Assembly: GCA_028284065.1 (NCBI GenBank)
Contig: JANQSJ010000008.1
Span: 310,001 to 374,000, forward strand
DNA length: 64,000 bases
Direction: 5' to 3'
Origin: Parvularculaceae bacterium
Lineage (GTDB): Bacteria > Pseudomonadota > Alphaproteobacteria > Caulobacterales > Parvularculaceae
The stretch's first letter is position 1; every line of letters starts with the position of its first letter. Below, piece after piece: positions 8,619 to 17,751 of this stretch. The position numbers were made by a program, and so were the translations under genes. The notes beneath the pieces are model-generated. The model did not search any database. It saw nothing but the letters and a program-made list of their open reading frames with translations, and was not told the origin of the DNA.

Positions 8619-9671
8619 TCATAAGCGTTCGTCCGCCGGCGGCGGGCGCATCAACAGTTCGGAAATGATCTCGTCAAGCGAGCGCGTCCCTTCGATCAGG
8701 TCCGCAACGGCGGCGCAGATCGGCAGGTCGACGCCGCATTCGTTCGCTCGGCCGAGGATCGCCCTCGCCGTCAGCGCGCCTTCCGAAACCGTGGAGCGTG
8801 CGGCGAGCGCGTCCGCCGCCGACGCGCCGCCCCCGATCTCATAGCCGAGCGACATATTCCGGCTGGTCATTGAGGTCGCGGTCAATATCAGATCGCCAAG
8901 ACCGCTGAGCCCGCCGAGCGTCTCCGCTTCGACGCCAATAGCCGCGCCAAGCCGGCGAGCCTCAGCGTACCCGCGGGCGATGGTCGCCGCGCGCGCGCTG
9001 TCGCCGAGGCCGGCGCCCGCAACTGCGCCGGCGGCGATGGCGATCACGTTCTTTATCGCGCCGCCAAGCGCGGCCCCCAGAACATCTTTGGACGGATAAA
9101 GCCGGAAATGAGGCGAGGCGAGCGACGCCCGCCAGCGATGGCGGATATCCGCGTCTTTGCAGGCGAGCGTCGCAGCGGTAGGCAGGCCCGCCGCCACATC
9201 CTTTGCGAATGTTGGGCCCGACAACATGGCCGGAACGGCGCCCGGCCACGCCTCGCAAAGCGCTTCCGGCAGGAACCTCCCAGTGGCGCGTTCGACGCCT
9301 TTTGACGCGATCGCCACAGGCAATGGCGGCAATTGACGCGCCAGACGCTCAAACCGCTCCCGCGCGGTCTGCGCCGGCGCGACAAACAGGATCGCCTCAA
9401 TGCCAGTCAGATCGTCATCCGGCCCCAAGACGGCGACGCCTTCATGCAATGGCGCGCCCGGCAGCCGCGCTTTGTTCTCCCTGTCACGCCGCAGCGCTTC
9501 TTTGGCGGCGTCCGTTCGCGCCAAAAGCCGCGTTCCGACCCCCGCAGCCGCAGCGGCGTTGGCGAGCGCCGTCCCCCAGGCGCCCGCCCCTATTACGGCG
9601 ATGGTCGAATATGGGCTTGTCAATGACTTGCGCGCCTGTTCGCCCTCAGTTGGGCCGCATTCAAACGACAT
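8619..9671 (-). CDS. gpsA: Glycerol-3-phosphate dehydrogenase [NAD(P)+]
   Basis: Reduces dihydroxyacetone phosphate to sn-glycerol 3-phosphate, the backbone of phospholipids. The nucleotide loop is VIGAGAWGTALA. The catalytic Lys lies in GAALGGAIKNVIAIAAG, and the C-terminal domain has TLGGLSGLGDLILT and the binding signature SRNMSLG. About 20 residues precede the usual start (TIAVIGAG), so translation could begin further in. A gene pair with tsaD upstream is common in alphaproteobacteria; here they are 193 bases apart. Confidence 0.97.
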   Translation of the reverse strand: MSFECGPTEGEQARKSLTSPYSTIAVIGAGAWGTALANAAAAAGVGTRLLARTDAAKEALRRDRENKARLPGAPLHEGVAVLGPDDDLTGIEAILFVAPAQTARERFERLARQLPPLPVAIASKGVERATGRFLPEALCEAWPGAVPAMLSGPTFAKDVAAGLPTAATLACKDADIRHRWRASLASPHFRLYPSKDVLGAALGGAIKNVIAIAAGAVAGAGLGDSARAATIARGYAEARRLGAAIGVEAETLGGLSGLGDLILTATSMTSRNMSLGYEIGGGASAADALAARSTVSEGALTARAILGRANECGVDLPICAAVADLIEGTRSLDEIISELLMRPPPADERL

Positions 9672-9864
9672 ATCGCGCCGCCGAAAACAACTTCGCCCGA
9701 ACCGGAAAAATCGCGACGGAACCCTTCCGGCGGCGCGTTGTAAAGGGGCTTAAGCGGTTTCGCGACAAACGCCCCTCCAGACCCTTCGCGGCGCCGCTTT
9801 GGCGAAAGCGCGGGGACCCGCCCCGGTCCCCGCGCATCTTTCTTACGCAGCTGCAGACTCGCCA

Positions 9865-11016
9865 TCAGGCCTTCGGACCCTTGCGCCCCCCGCCATGGGC
9901 GCGGCCGGGTGTCGGCGGCGCAAGCGGCCAGCGGGCCCGCGGCGCAAAGGCCCGCGCGTCCTCGGACGTCGGCGCAAGCCCCGCCGCAAGCCGTTCTGCG
10001 CCAGCGAGGGCGATCATCGCGCCATTATCGGTGCAGTACCTTGATGGCGGCGCGACCAGCCGCCATCCGGCTTCGTCGCAAACGCGGGCGAGCGCCGACT
10101 TAACCACGCAGTTCGCCGCAACGCCGCCCGCGACCACCAGATGGCCATACTCTCCATCTCGGGAGAGTTCATCGACCGCACGGCGCGTGCGGGCCGCGAG
10201 ATGCTCGGCCGCCGCCGACTGAAACGCGGCGGCGATGTCCGCCACCGCCTGTCCGTCCAAAGCGCCGTTTTTATCGACATGTTCTTCGGCAAGGAGCCGC
10301 ACGGCGGTCTTCAAGCCGGAAAACGAAAAATCGCAGCCCGGTCGGCGCTGGAGCGGCCTCGGCAGGTCATACCGCGAGGCGCGCCCGCCGCCGGCCGCGC
10401 TTTCGATGCGCGGCCCGCCCGGCTGTCCAAGGCCGAGGAGTTTCGCCGTTTTGTCGAACGCCTCGCCTGCCGCGTCGTCGATGGTCGTGCCGAGCCGCCG
10501 GTAGCGCCCAAGGCCCTCAACTGCGACGAGCTGGGTATGGCCGCCGGAAATCAGGAGAAGCAGATACGGGAAAGGGATCAGCGCCGTCAGCCGCGCGGAA
10601 AGCGCATGGCCCTCCAGGTGATTGACCGGAACAAGCGGCAGCCCGTGCGACAGCGCGATCGCCTTGGCCGCGGTGAGCCCGACCATGACGCCGCCCACCA
10701 GACCCGGACCGGCGGTCGCGGCGACCGCCGAGAGGTCTTCGAAATCGGCGCCGGCCGACGCCATCGCGCACGCAACAACATCGTCGACCCGCTCCACATG
10801 GCTGCGCGCCGCAATCTCCGGCACGACGCCGCCATAGGCCGCGTGGGCATCGTGCTGCGCCCACACCTCATTTGAAAGAACGTGCGTTTCGATAAGATCG
10901 CCGTTAAGGAATGTGGCCTCAACGACAGCGGCGGCGGTGTCGTCGCAGCTTGTCTCGATGCCGAGAAGCCGGAAGATTTCCTTGCGCGCCGGCGCATTTT
11001 CTTCAAATGCGGTCAT
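9865..11016 (-). CDS. tsaD: tRNA N6-adenosine threonylcarbamoyltransferase
   Basis: Transfers threonylcarbamoyl from TC-AMP to A37 of ANN-decoding tRNAs, together with TsaB, TsaE and TsaC. The iron ligands are the two His of HLEGHALSA, and the N-terminal ATPase start is [25 protein letters not shown] and [11 protein letters not shown] are further ASKHA-family signatures. It is 383 residues with a longer than usual C-terminus ending in a Gly/His/Lys-rich tail. Its partner tsaB is 17 kb away at 27631, and the product t6A is then the substrate of the MtaB encoded at 54559. Confidence 0.97.
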   Translation of the reverse strand: MTAFEENAPARKEIFRLLGIETSCDDTAAAVVEATFLNGDLIETHVLSNEVWAQHDAHAAYGGVVPEIAARSHVERVDDVVACAMASAGADFEDLSAVAATAGPGLVGGVMVGLTAAKAIALSHGLPLVPVNHLEGHALSARLTALIPFPYLLLLISGGHTQLVAVEGLGRYRRLGTTIDDAAGEAFDKTAKLLGLGQPGGPRIESAAGGGRASRYDLPRPLQRRPGCDFSFSGLKTAVRLLAEEHVDKNGALDGQAVADIAAAFQSAAAEHLAARTRRAVDELSRDGEYGHLVVAGGVAANCVVKSALARVCDEAGWRLVAPPSRYCTDNGAMIALAGAERLAAGLAPTSEDARAFAPRARWPLAPPTPGRAHGGGRKGPKA

Positions 11017-11135
11017 CGTTTCTCAAGGCCTTGGGGCGTAAGACTAGTCCTGAGCGCCCGCAAGCCAGCCACGGAAAGCACCGGATATTGGCCCAATCCA
11101 CGTCAACGCAAGCCGCCTCCGCCTCAGGAGCGCTG

Positions 11136-11879
11136 ATGCGCCGGGAGACTGCCGTGATCGTTACGCGTCCGGAAGAGGATGCGGCGCGGCTCGTCGCGGC
11201 GATCGAAGCGCGCGGGATGCGCGCGGTCAACTCGCCGCTGATGACGATTGCGGAGAATGACGCGCCCGTTGCGCTCGATGGCGTCGCGGCTCTCGCCTTT
11301 ACGTCCGCGAACGGCGTGCGCGCCTTTGAGGCGAAATGCTCCGAACGCGGGCTGCCGGCGTTCGCCGTCGGCGGCGCCACGGCAGATGCGCTAAAATCGG
11401 CCGGATTCCGGCGCATTTACGCGGCTGCGGGCGACGTTGTCTCGCTGGCCGACCTGATTAAATCCGTCTACGGAATTGAGATCGCGTTCGGGGCGATCCT
11501 CCATCTTGCCGGCACGCATCGCAAGGGCGACCTCGTCAAGGAGCTGAACGATCGCGCGGTGCCGGCGGCGCGGACCGTGATCTACGAGGCGACGCCCACG
11601 GCGGCGCTTTCGCCGGCGGCTATCGCCGCGATCGACGCGCTGGAGCCGGGAGATGCGCCGATCCAGGTCGCGTTCTTCTCGCCGCGCACCGCACGTCTCT
11701 TCGTCGACGCCCTGCGCGCCGGCGGACGCGTCGACCGCACCAAGGACCTCGTCGCGAGTTGCCTTAGCGCCAATGTCGCCGCCGCGGCGCAGGCCGCCAT
11801 CGGATCGTCGGCGTGGCGGGAAATTCGAATCGCCGAAAAGCCGACAGCGACGTCGCTGATGGACGCGCTCGAACGTTAA
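11136..11879 (+). CDS. hemD: Uroporphyrinogen-III synthase
   Basis: Cyclises hydroxymethylbilane to uroporphyrinogen III. It begins VIVTRPEEDAARLVAAI and shows ALAFTSANGVRAF and the C-terminal VAFFSPRTARLF signatures of this poorly conserved family. The ATG at 11136 follows CAGGAG by 5 bases; the frame stays open upstream but with unlikely composition. The mitofilin- and HemY-like genes follow in the usual alphaproteobacterial order. hemC, which often lies between tsaD and hemD, is not present in the 119-base gap. Confidence 0.9.
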   Translation: MRRETAVIVTRPEEDAARLVAAIEARGMRAVNSPLMTIAENDAPVALDGVAALAFTSANGVRAFEAKCSERGLPAFAVGGATADALKSAGFRRIYAAAGDVVSLADLIKSVYGIEIAFGAILHLAGTHRKGDLVKELNDRAVPAARTVIYEATPTAALSPAAIAAIDALEPGDAPIQVAFFSPRTARLFVDALRAGGRVDRTKDLVASCLSANVAAAAQAAIGSSAWREIRIAEKPTATSLMDALER

Positions 11880-12002
11880 GTCCCTGCGACAATCAAGGTT
11901 GAAGACCTATTTGCGGAAGGCGATAGTGACGCCGCCAGCCGGCGCCCTTGCGCGCCGTTTTCATTTTCCGTTACAGCCGCGCCGTATTTGAGGAGCATCC
12001 CA

Positions 12003-13634
12003 ATGGCCGCCAGCGACACAGAAGAACCGCAAAAGCAAGACGGCGCAGTAGAGGAGATCGAGGCGGAAGTCGTCGAAGCCGGCGACGCCGCGCGCGAGTC
12101 GAAGTACGGCGCGTACGGCACCGGCAAGTCCAACGCGACGTTGGGGTGGCTGTTCACCGGGATCGCGGTGCTGGGCATCGGCGCGCTCTTTGTCAGCATT
12201 CTTTCGGGCCGCCAATATCAACGTTCGCTCACGGTGGCCGCAGCCGAGACCGGAGAAGCGGCTGACGTCGCCGGCGCGCCAGAAGACTCCGCCGCGGAGG
12301 ACGCCGCCGCGGAAGACGCTACGGCGAATGCGCCCGAGCCTGCGCCGAGCCCGGAGCCAGAACCAGCGCCGGAACCAGAGCCAGCGCCAGAGCAGGCTTC
12401 TGAACCGGAGCCCGCCGCAGCGCCCGAGCCGACAACGCCGGCTGAGGAAGAGGTGGTGACGCTTGATACGAGCGCGAGTGAAACGAGCGCGCCGCGCAAG
12501 CCGGCGATCGGCGCCGAGGCGGCCAAGATCCTGAACCAGGTCGCAGCGCGCAGCGAGGCGGCGGAGGCCGAGGCGGCGGAGGCGATGCCCGCAACGCCAG
12601 CCGAAACGGCGCTTCCCGACGCGTCGGACGCGCCGTCGAATGAGGTCGCCGCCGCAGCCAAGATCGCCATGGCTGACGCCGAAGGCGCGGATGATGCCGA
12701 GGCGCCGGCCGACGCTGAGACGGCGGAGGCGGCTGAACAAGCTGACGCGGCTGAGGACGCCGCGTCTTCTTCGGAGGCGGAGGCGGCGCCGGCGCAGGAA
12801 ACGATGACTATCGCGGCCGCCGACCTTCCCGCAGAGACAGTGTCCGAGGCGACAGGCGCAGCGGCCTCTGCTGCGGCCACCGCCCTAGCCGCAGAGATCA
12901 GCTCGCTGCGCGATGCGTTCGAACGCCAGGCGAAGGAGTTCGGCGCCGCCCTCGCCCAGGAGCGCGAGGACACGGAACGCCAGGCCGAGCAAATCGCGCG
13001 GCTGCAGACGACCTTTCAGGAGGAGCTCGCCCAGCGGCTCGAACAGACCGCCCAGCAGATCGCCGAATTGCAGGCGCAACTTGAAGGGGCGCAGACCGCG
13101 CGCGCGGCCGAAGCGGAGCGCACTGGCAAGAACGCCGCAGCGGCGCTCGCCCTCAGCTCGCTCTCGCGAATGGTCAATTCCGGCGCGCCCTACGCCAACG
13201 AACTGGCGGTTCTGACAGGCCTTGCGCCCGGCCTCAGCGTCGACGGGCTTCGCGCCGCGGCCGCCGGCGGCGTGCCGACGCTCGCGCAGCTCGAAGACGG
13301 CTTCGACCCCTTCGCGCGCGCAGCAATTGCAGCGGCGGCGCGCGAAGGGGCCTCAGGTCCATTGGGCGCGTTGCGAGCCAATATCGAGGAACTCGTCAGC
13401 GTGCGGCCGTCGGAGTATACCGAGGGTGAAGATGCGCCGTCGGTCATCAGTCGGGCGGAGGATAGCCTGCACAAGGAAAACCTCGAAAAGTCGCTCGATT
13501 ACCTCGGCGAACTCGAGGGCGCGGCCGCGGCGGCGTTCGAGCCCTGGATCGCCGATGCGCGGCGCCGACTCGCCGCGGACGCCGCAATCGGCGCGCTTAA
13601 CGAGGCGCTCCTCGGCGCGCTCGAACAACAGTAA
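12003..13634 (+). CDS. Mitofilin (Mic60)-like inner-membrane protein
   Basis: A 543-residue protein of the alphaproteobacterial mitofilin family (COG4223-type), a relative of mitochondrial Mic60. After a short cytoplasmic N-terminus, one transmembrane segment (WLFTGIAVLGIGALFVSIL) leads to a long periplasmic region very rich in Ala, Glu and Pro, then a coiled coil (about residues 295-375, repeated QAKEF/AQEREDTERQAEQIARLQ heptads), and a C-terminal mitofilin-signature domain. The ATG follows GAGGAG by 7 bases. It sits between hemD and hemY, the ancestral arrangement. It is thought to bend or tether the inner membrane. Confidence 0.88.
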   Translation: MAASDTEEPQKQDGAVEEIEAEVVEAGDAARESKYGAYGTGKSNATLGWLFTGIAVLGIGALFVSILSGRQYQRSLTVAAAETGEAADVAGAPEDSAAEDAAAEDATANAPEPAPSPEPEPAPEPEPAPEQASEPEPAAAPEPTTPAEEEVVTLDTSASETSAPRKPAIGAEAAKILNQVAARSEAAEAEAAEAMPATPAETALPDASDAPSNEVAAAAKIAMADAEGADDAEAPADAETAEAAEQADAAEDAASSSEAEAAPAQETMTIAAADLPAETVSEATGAAASAAATALAAEISSLRDAFERQAKEFGAALAQEREDTERQAEQIARLQTTFQEELAQRLEQTAQQIAELQAQLEGAQTARAAEAERTGKNAAAALALSSLSRMVNSGAPYANELAVLTGLAPGLSVDGLRAAAAGGVPTLAQLEDGFDPFARAAIAAAAREGASGPLGALRANIEELVSVRPSEYTEGEDAPSVISRAEDSLHKENLEKSLDYLGELEGAAAAAFEPWIADARRRLAADAAIGALNEALLGALEQQ

Positions 13635-13646
13635 GGCGCCACGATC

Positions 13647-15338
13647 TTGGTAATCCGTCTTCTGATATTCTTCGTTTGGGCGATCTTCTTCGCATTCGTC
13701 GTCAGCGCGCTCGGCGCCGTTGAAGATCGCGTCATCGCCGAAGCCTTCGGGTTTAAGCTGAGCGCGCATGGCGGATTTGCAATAGGTCTGGTGGTCGTGG
13801 CGGCGACGCTTGTCATCCTGACCACGAGCTTCGCGAAGGACCTGCTCGCCCTGCCCGGAAAGCTGCGCGACAGGCGTGAACGCGCCCGCATGGACCGCGG
13901 AATGGCGGCCCTCGCACGCGGCATGGAGGCGGTGGCCATTGGCGACCCGGCCGACGCCGTCCACCATGCGCGCGTCGCCCACCGCAATCTCGGCGAGGGA
14001 TCAGTCACGCGCCTTTTGACTGCCCAGGCCGCCCAACTTTCCGGCGATGACGAAACGGCGGGCCAAAGCTTCCAAGCGATGCTGGAAGCGCCGGAGACGG
14101 AGTTTCTCGGCCTGCGCGGGCTTTACGGCAAGTCGATACGCGCCGGCGACAAGGACGCGGCGCGCGGCTACGCCGAACGCGCTTATCGACTGCGGCCAAA
14201 CGCGTCCTGGGCGTTTGATTCCGTTTTTGAACTCGCGCTCGATCGCGGTGCGTGGGGCGATGCGCGCGGCGCGCTTGGCCCGGCGACCAAAAACAAGACG
14301 ATCGACTCCGAAAAGGCGCGCCGGGCCGAAGCGGCGCTGCTCGCCGCCTCCGCCCATGCGGCCGAAACCTCGGGCGATGTGGCGACGGCGCTGGAAGAGG
14401 CGGAGCTCGCCTTACGGTCCGCGCCCGGACTCTCGCCGGCGGCGGCGCTGGCGGCGCGCCTCCACCATAGAGCCGGAAGGCCGCAGCGCGGCGTCAAGAT
14501 CCTCGAACAGGCGTTCGCGGCGCACTCCCACGGCTCGCTCGTCAGCACGCTGCTCGAGATACTGAACGAAGCGCCGCCGACGAAAGCCGCGGACGCGCTT
14601 CGAAAACTCGCCGCGCGCAATCCGGCGTCGCGCGAGGCGGCGCTCGCGCGGGCGCGGGCGCATATCCTCACCGGCGATCACGCCGCGGCCATTGAGCTTC
14701 TCGAGCCGCTGCTCGAGTCCTCAGCGTCGGCGCGGGACTGCGCCCTGATGGCCGAGGCTGTCGGCGGCGCCCACGGCGAGGCGGCCGCGCGGCCCTGGCT
14801 AGAGCGAGCCGCAAGCGCAGTGCGCGACCCGACGCCGGGCGCCGATGGCCATTTCCGTTTCACCCGCGAAGGATGGGCGCAACTGATCCGGTCCTATATG
14901 GACGAGGAATCGCTGGCGCCGGCGCCGATTGAAGGCCCGCCGATCGGGCTCGCGCCGGAAGAGATTCGCCATCTCGCCGCCCCGCCAAGCTCCCTTCCCG
15001 GCCCGTCCGGGGAAGTCGAGGCGGAGAAGACCGGCGACGCGGATGAAGGCGAAAGCAAGGGCGCAGAGGAACGAGTCGCCGTATCGACGGCCGGAGACGC
15101 CGTCGCCGCCGCGAAACCCGCTCACGCCAAGACAGATGCGGACGCCGGGCGCGCAGCCGCTTCTGCGCAAACTGAGCCGCTTACGCTCGAAGATGTCGGC
15201 GCGGCGCCGGAAGAAGCTGCCAGCGAAGGCGATCTGCATCGCGGCGATGATGAAAGCGATCCGGATACCGCCGAGAAAACCAGCGACGACGTCAGTCAGG
15301 AAAAGCCGACCACAGACGCGCGCGCGTCGCAAAGCTAA
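13647..15338 (+). CDS. hemY: HemY-like membrane protein with TPR repeats
   Basis: A 563-residue protein: two N-terminal transmembrane segments (IRLLIFFVWAIFFAFVVSAL and GFAIGLVVVAATLVIL) enclose a short loop, followed by TPR-like helical repeats (GMAALARGMEAVAIGD onward) typical of the HemY N-terminal domain family. The last 130 residues are acidic, low-complexity and probably disordered. TTG is the likely start, 12 bases after the mitofilin stop. Despite the name, this family is not protoporphyrinogen oxidase; its role in porphyrin metabolism rests mainly on gene neighbourhood. Confidence 0.87.
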   Translation: MVIRLLIFFVWAIFFAFVVSALGAVEDRVIAEAFGFKLSAHGGFAIGLVVVAATLVILTTSFAKDLLALPGKLRDRRERARMDRGMAALARGMEAVAIGDPADAVHHARVAHRNLGEGSVTRLLTAQAAQLSGDDETAGQSFQAMLEAPETEFLGLRGLYGKSIRAGDKDAARGYAERAYRLRPNASWAFDSVFELALDRGAWGDARGALGPATKNKTIDSEKARRAEAALLAASAHAAETSGDVATALEEAELALRSAPGLSPAAALAARLHHRAGRPQRGVKILEQAFAAHSHGSLVSTLLEILNEAPPTKAADALRKLAARNPASREAALARARAHILTGDHAAAIELLEPLLESSASARDCALMAEAVGGAHGEAAARPWLERAASAVRDPTPGADGHFRFTREGWAQLIRSYMDEESLAPAPIEGPPIGLAPEEIRHLAAPPSSLPGPSGEVEAEKTGDADEGESKGAEERVAVSTAGDAVAAAKPAHAKTDADAGRAAASAQTEPLTLEDVGAAPEEAASEGDLHRGDDESDPDTAEKTSDDVSQEKPTTDARASQS

Positions 15339-15403
15339 GTCTTGCTTTATCTGTGCCGGCAAATTCGCAGAAAGCCGGCGGCCGAGCGCGGGGTGGTCTC
15401 GCG

Positions 15404-15895
15404 TCAGCGCGCCGGCGCCAGGCGGCGCATATAGCGGGAGGTGGGCTGCTCTCCTCTTTGGCGGCGGTAGCGCGCGCCTTCGGAAGAGCGATAGCTTGCG
15501 CGATCGACGAACGGCGGCAGCTCGCCGGGCTCAGCCGTCTCCAGAACATCCTGCTCGCGCGCGTCGCGAACGGCGCTGCGGCGGCCGCCAGACTTGACGA
15601 GATAGGATGACCCGACGCCGGCGCGGTTCGCGTAGAGCGCCGACCTCGGCGCGGGGGCGGCAGGCGCGCCGTCCGCGGCGGCGGCGCGCATTACGGCGTC
15701 AAGGCGCTTTGCATTGCCGCGCGGCGCGCGGTCGCTCGGGATATACTTATTCAATACGCTGATGACGGCTTCGCCGGCGCCCTTAAGCCCAAGCAGCCCG
15801 AGATCGCCGTCCGACCCGGATTCTTCGTTAACGGCGTACCAGTAGACAACCGCCCCGAGGCAAAGGAAAACCAGAAGAAGTGAAATGCCGCCCAT
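15404..15895 (-). CDS. Small single-span membrane protein of unknown function
   Basis: A 163-residue protein that I do not recognise. It starts with a hydrophobic segment (ISLLLVFLCLGAVVYWYAV), then a linker DGDLGLLGLKGAGEAVISVLNKYIPSDR and a long basic, Arg/Ala-rich and probably disordered tail. The start is supported by the immediate transmembrane segment. It is convergent to hemY. Just upstream of its ATG lies TTAA-N7-TTAC (15917-15931), close to a CtrA box, in the region shared with the divergent dehydrogenase gene. Confidence 0.65.
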   Translation of the reverse strand: MGGISLLLVFLCLGAVVYWYAVNEESGSDGDLGLLGLKGAGEAVISVLNKYIPSDRAPRGNAKRLDAVMRAAAADGAPAAPAPRSALYANRAGVGSSYLVKSGGRRSAVRDAREQDVLETAEPGELPPFVDRASYRSSEGARYRRQRGEQPTSRYMRRLAPAR

Positions 15896-15972
15896 GCTCG
15901 TTCCTCGCGGTGTGAGTTAACAACTCGTTACCACAGCAAGAAACGTGCGCAAAACCGACGGGACGCACGCGA

Positions 15973-16788
15973 TTGGCGAATTATCAAGGAAAAACGGCGC
16001 TTGTGACCGGCGCGTCGGCCGGGATTGGGGCGACGTTCGCCCGCGCGCTCGCCGGGAAGGGCGCCAATCTCGTTTTGACGGCGCGGCGGGCGGACCGGTT
16101 AACGGCGCTTTCCGACGAGCTGCGCGCGGCCGGCGACGGGATTAACGTTACCACCGTTTCGGCGGACCTTGGCGACCCGAACGCGCCGGACGCGATCCTC
16201 GCCGCGGCCGCCGATGCGGGGCCGGTGGACATTCTCGTCAACAACGCCGGCTATGGCCTGCCGGGCTTTTTCACCGAATCAGGCTGGGCCGATCACCGCG
16301 AGTTTCTTGAGGTGATGGTGACGAGCTACGTTCGCCTCACCCATGCGCTCCTGCCGGCCATGGTGGAGCGCGGCTTTGGCCGCATCATCCAGGTCTCGTC
16401 GGTGGCAGGCCTCACCCCCGGCTCAGCCGGGCATACCCTTTATGGTCCGGCGAAGGCGTTCCTCGTCAGCTTCGCCCAGTCGATCGCCGCCGAATGCGAA
16501 GGGACGGGCGTCCATTCGACGGCGCTTTGCCCGGGCTTCACGTATACGGAGTTTCACGACGTCAACGGAACGCGCAAGCTCGTCTCCCTGTTGCCGAAGC
16601 GGATGTTCATGGCGGCGGAGCCCGTGGTGGAGGGCGCTATCGAGGCGGTCGACCGCGGCCACGTCGTCTATGTGCCGGGCGCCTGGAACAAGTTCGTCGT
16701 CGGCGTCGCGAAGGCGCTGCCGCGACCATGGGCGGCGCAGATGATGAAGGAGCAATCGGCGAAGTTCCGCAGGCGCAAGAGCGCCTGA
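15973..16788 (+). CDS. Short-chain dehydrogenase/reductase
   Basis: A 271-residue classical SDR. The cofactor loop is TGASAGIG at about residue 12, NNAGYG follows near 90, the catalytic Ser is in VSSVAG, and the catalytic Tyr-x3-Lys is YGPAK. After the Rossmann core, a C-terminal extension with VVYVPGAWNKFVVGVAK resembles the SDRs related to ketoacyl-reductase and DltE-type proteins. The likely start is TTG at 15973. Substrate unknown. It ends 8 bases from the convergent DUF547 gene. Confidence 0.9.
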   Translation: MANYQGKTALVTGASAGIGATFARALAGKGANLVLTARRADRLTALSDELRAAGDGINVTTVSADLGDPNAPDAILAAAADAGPVDILVNNAGYGLPGFFTESGWADHREFLEVMVTSYVRLTHALLPAMVERGFGRIIQVSSVAGLTPGSAGHTLYGPAKAFLVSFAQSIAAECEGTGVHSTALCPGFTYTEFHDVNGTRKLVSLLPKRMFMAAEPVVEGAIEAVDRGHVVYVPGAWNKFVVGVAKALPRPWAAQMMKEQSAKFRRRKSA

Positions 16789-16796
16789 CGGGTCAC

Positions 16797-17633
16797 CTAC
16801 TCCTCCGCCGCGTCATTCAGCGCCCAGTCGTAACGATAATCGTCAATGTTATCGAGACCCTCAAGGCGCGCTTTCAGGCCGGGCGCGGCGTAATCGCGAA
16901 TATGGTCGAGCGCCGCCTCTTCGTCGCCGCCAAAATCATCACGATACCAACCATATATCTTTGAGACGTCGACATCGCCGTCGTCATCGAACGTTACGCC
17001 GCGCGGGTGATTGATATAGGCGCGCGCGGCGGCGGCGAGCATCTCCTCAAGCGCCGCGCCGGTATAGGGCCTCGCCGCGAGGTTCGGGCACCCAATCGAC
17101 GCGCAGTTGAGGGCGTAGTGGATGCGCGGATCATCGGTCGTCGCCCGGACGATATGATGTTCGATATCGCCAAGCGACAGCGCCACGCCGTCGACGGTGA
17201 CGAGCGCCTGGCCCCAGGGGTCATCCAGCTTGCGGATCGACGCAATCGGATATGCGTCGAGAATGAGGTCGACCGTCGCCGCATTGTAGAGATTGATCCA
17301 GAAAGCGAGTTGTTCGTTACGCGACAGGGCCGACGGCGTCACCTCCTGCATGGCGTCGATATAGCTCCGCAACTGCCCGCGCGCATCCGCGCCAACGCGG
17401 CTATAGGCGACGCGATTAACGCCGTCCGGGCTCTCAACGAGGAACGCGTCTAGAAACGCCGCCCATGACGAATGATCGATGCGCCTGTCCGACTGCTGGT
17501 CGTGAACGCCGAACCGCGCATCCGCAAGCTCAGGCTCCGGAATAAACTGGCGCTCGATCCACAAAGGGGCGGCGCGGGCGGCGGCGGTTCCAAAGATCGC
17601 GATCAAAAACAGGGCGGCGAAAAAGCGGCGCAT
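16797..17633 (-). CDS. Exported DUF547 family protein
   Basis: A 278-residue protein with a clear Sec signal peptide (RRFFAALFLIAIFGTAAARA, cleavage around residue 21). The DUF547 core is recognisable: QLAFWINLYNAATVDLIL, then LSLGDIEHHIVR, then DPRIHYALNCASIGCPNLAARPY. The conserved Asn-Ala-Ala, His and Cys residues suggest a thiol hydrolase-like fold, but no biochemical function is established for the bacterial family. It would act in the periplasm. Confidence 0.88.
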   Translation of the reverse strand: MRRFFAALFLIAIFGTAAARAAPLWIERQFIPEPELADARFGVHDQQSDRRIDHSSWAAFLDAFLVESPDGVNRVAYSRVGADARGQLRSYIDAMQEVTPSALSRNEQLAFWINLYNAATVDLILDAYPIASIRKLDDPWGQALVTVDGVALSLGDIEHHIVRATTDDPRIHYALNCASIGCPNLAARPYTGAALEEMLAAAARAYINHPRGVTFDDDGDVDVSKIYGWYRDDFGGDEEAALDHIRDYAAPGLKARLEGLDNIDDYRYDWALNDAAEE

Positions 17634-17751
17634 AAAGCGGCTCCCTTGGTGCGTTCCCGCATCAATAGGCGATTGACCCCGCCGCTGCGAGCGCGCCTGC
17701 GCCCCATGGCGGGCTTGTGATCGATAGTGTCCGAACGAACGGGCCTTTGGA

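Noticed and set aside
10141-10875. A 244-codon plus-strand open frame
   Set aside because: Antisense to tsaD; composition Arg/Gly-rich with no domain pattern.
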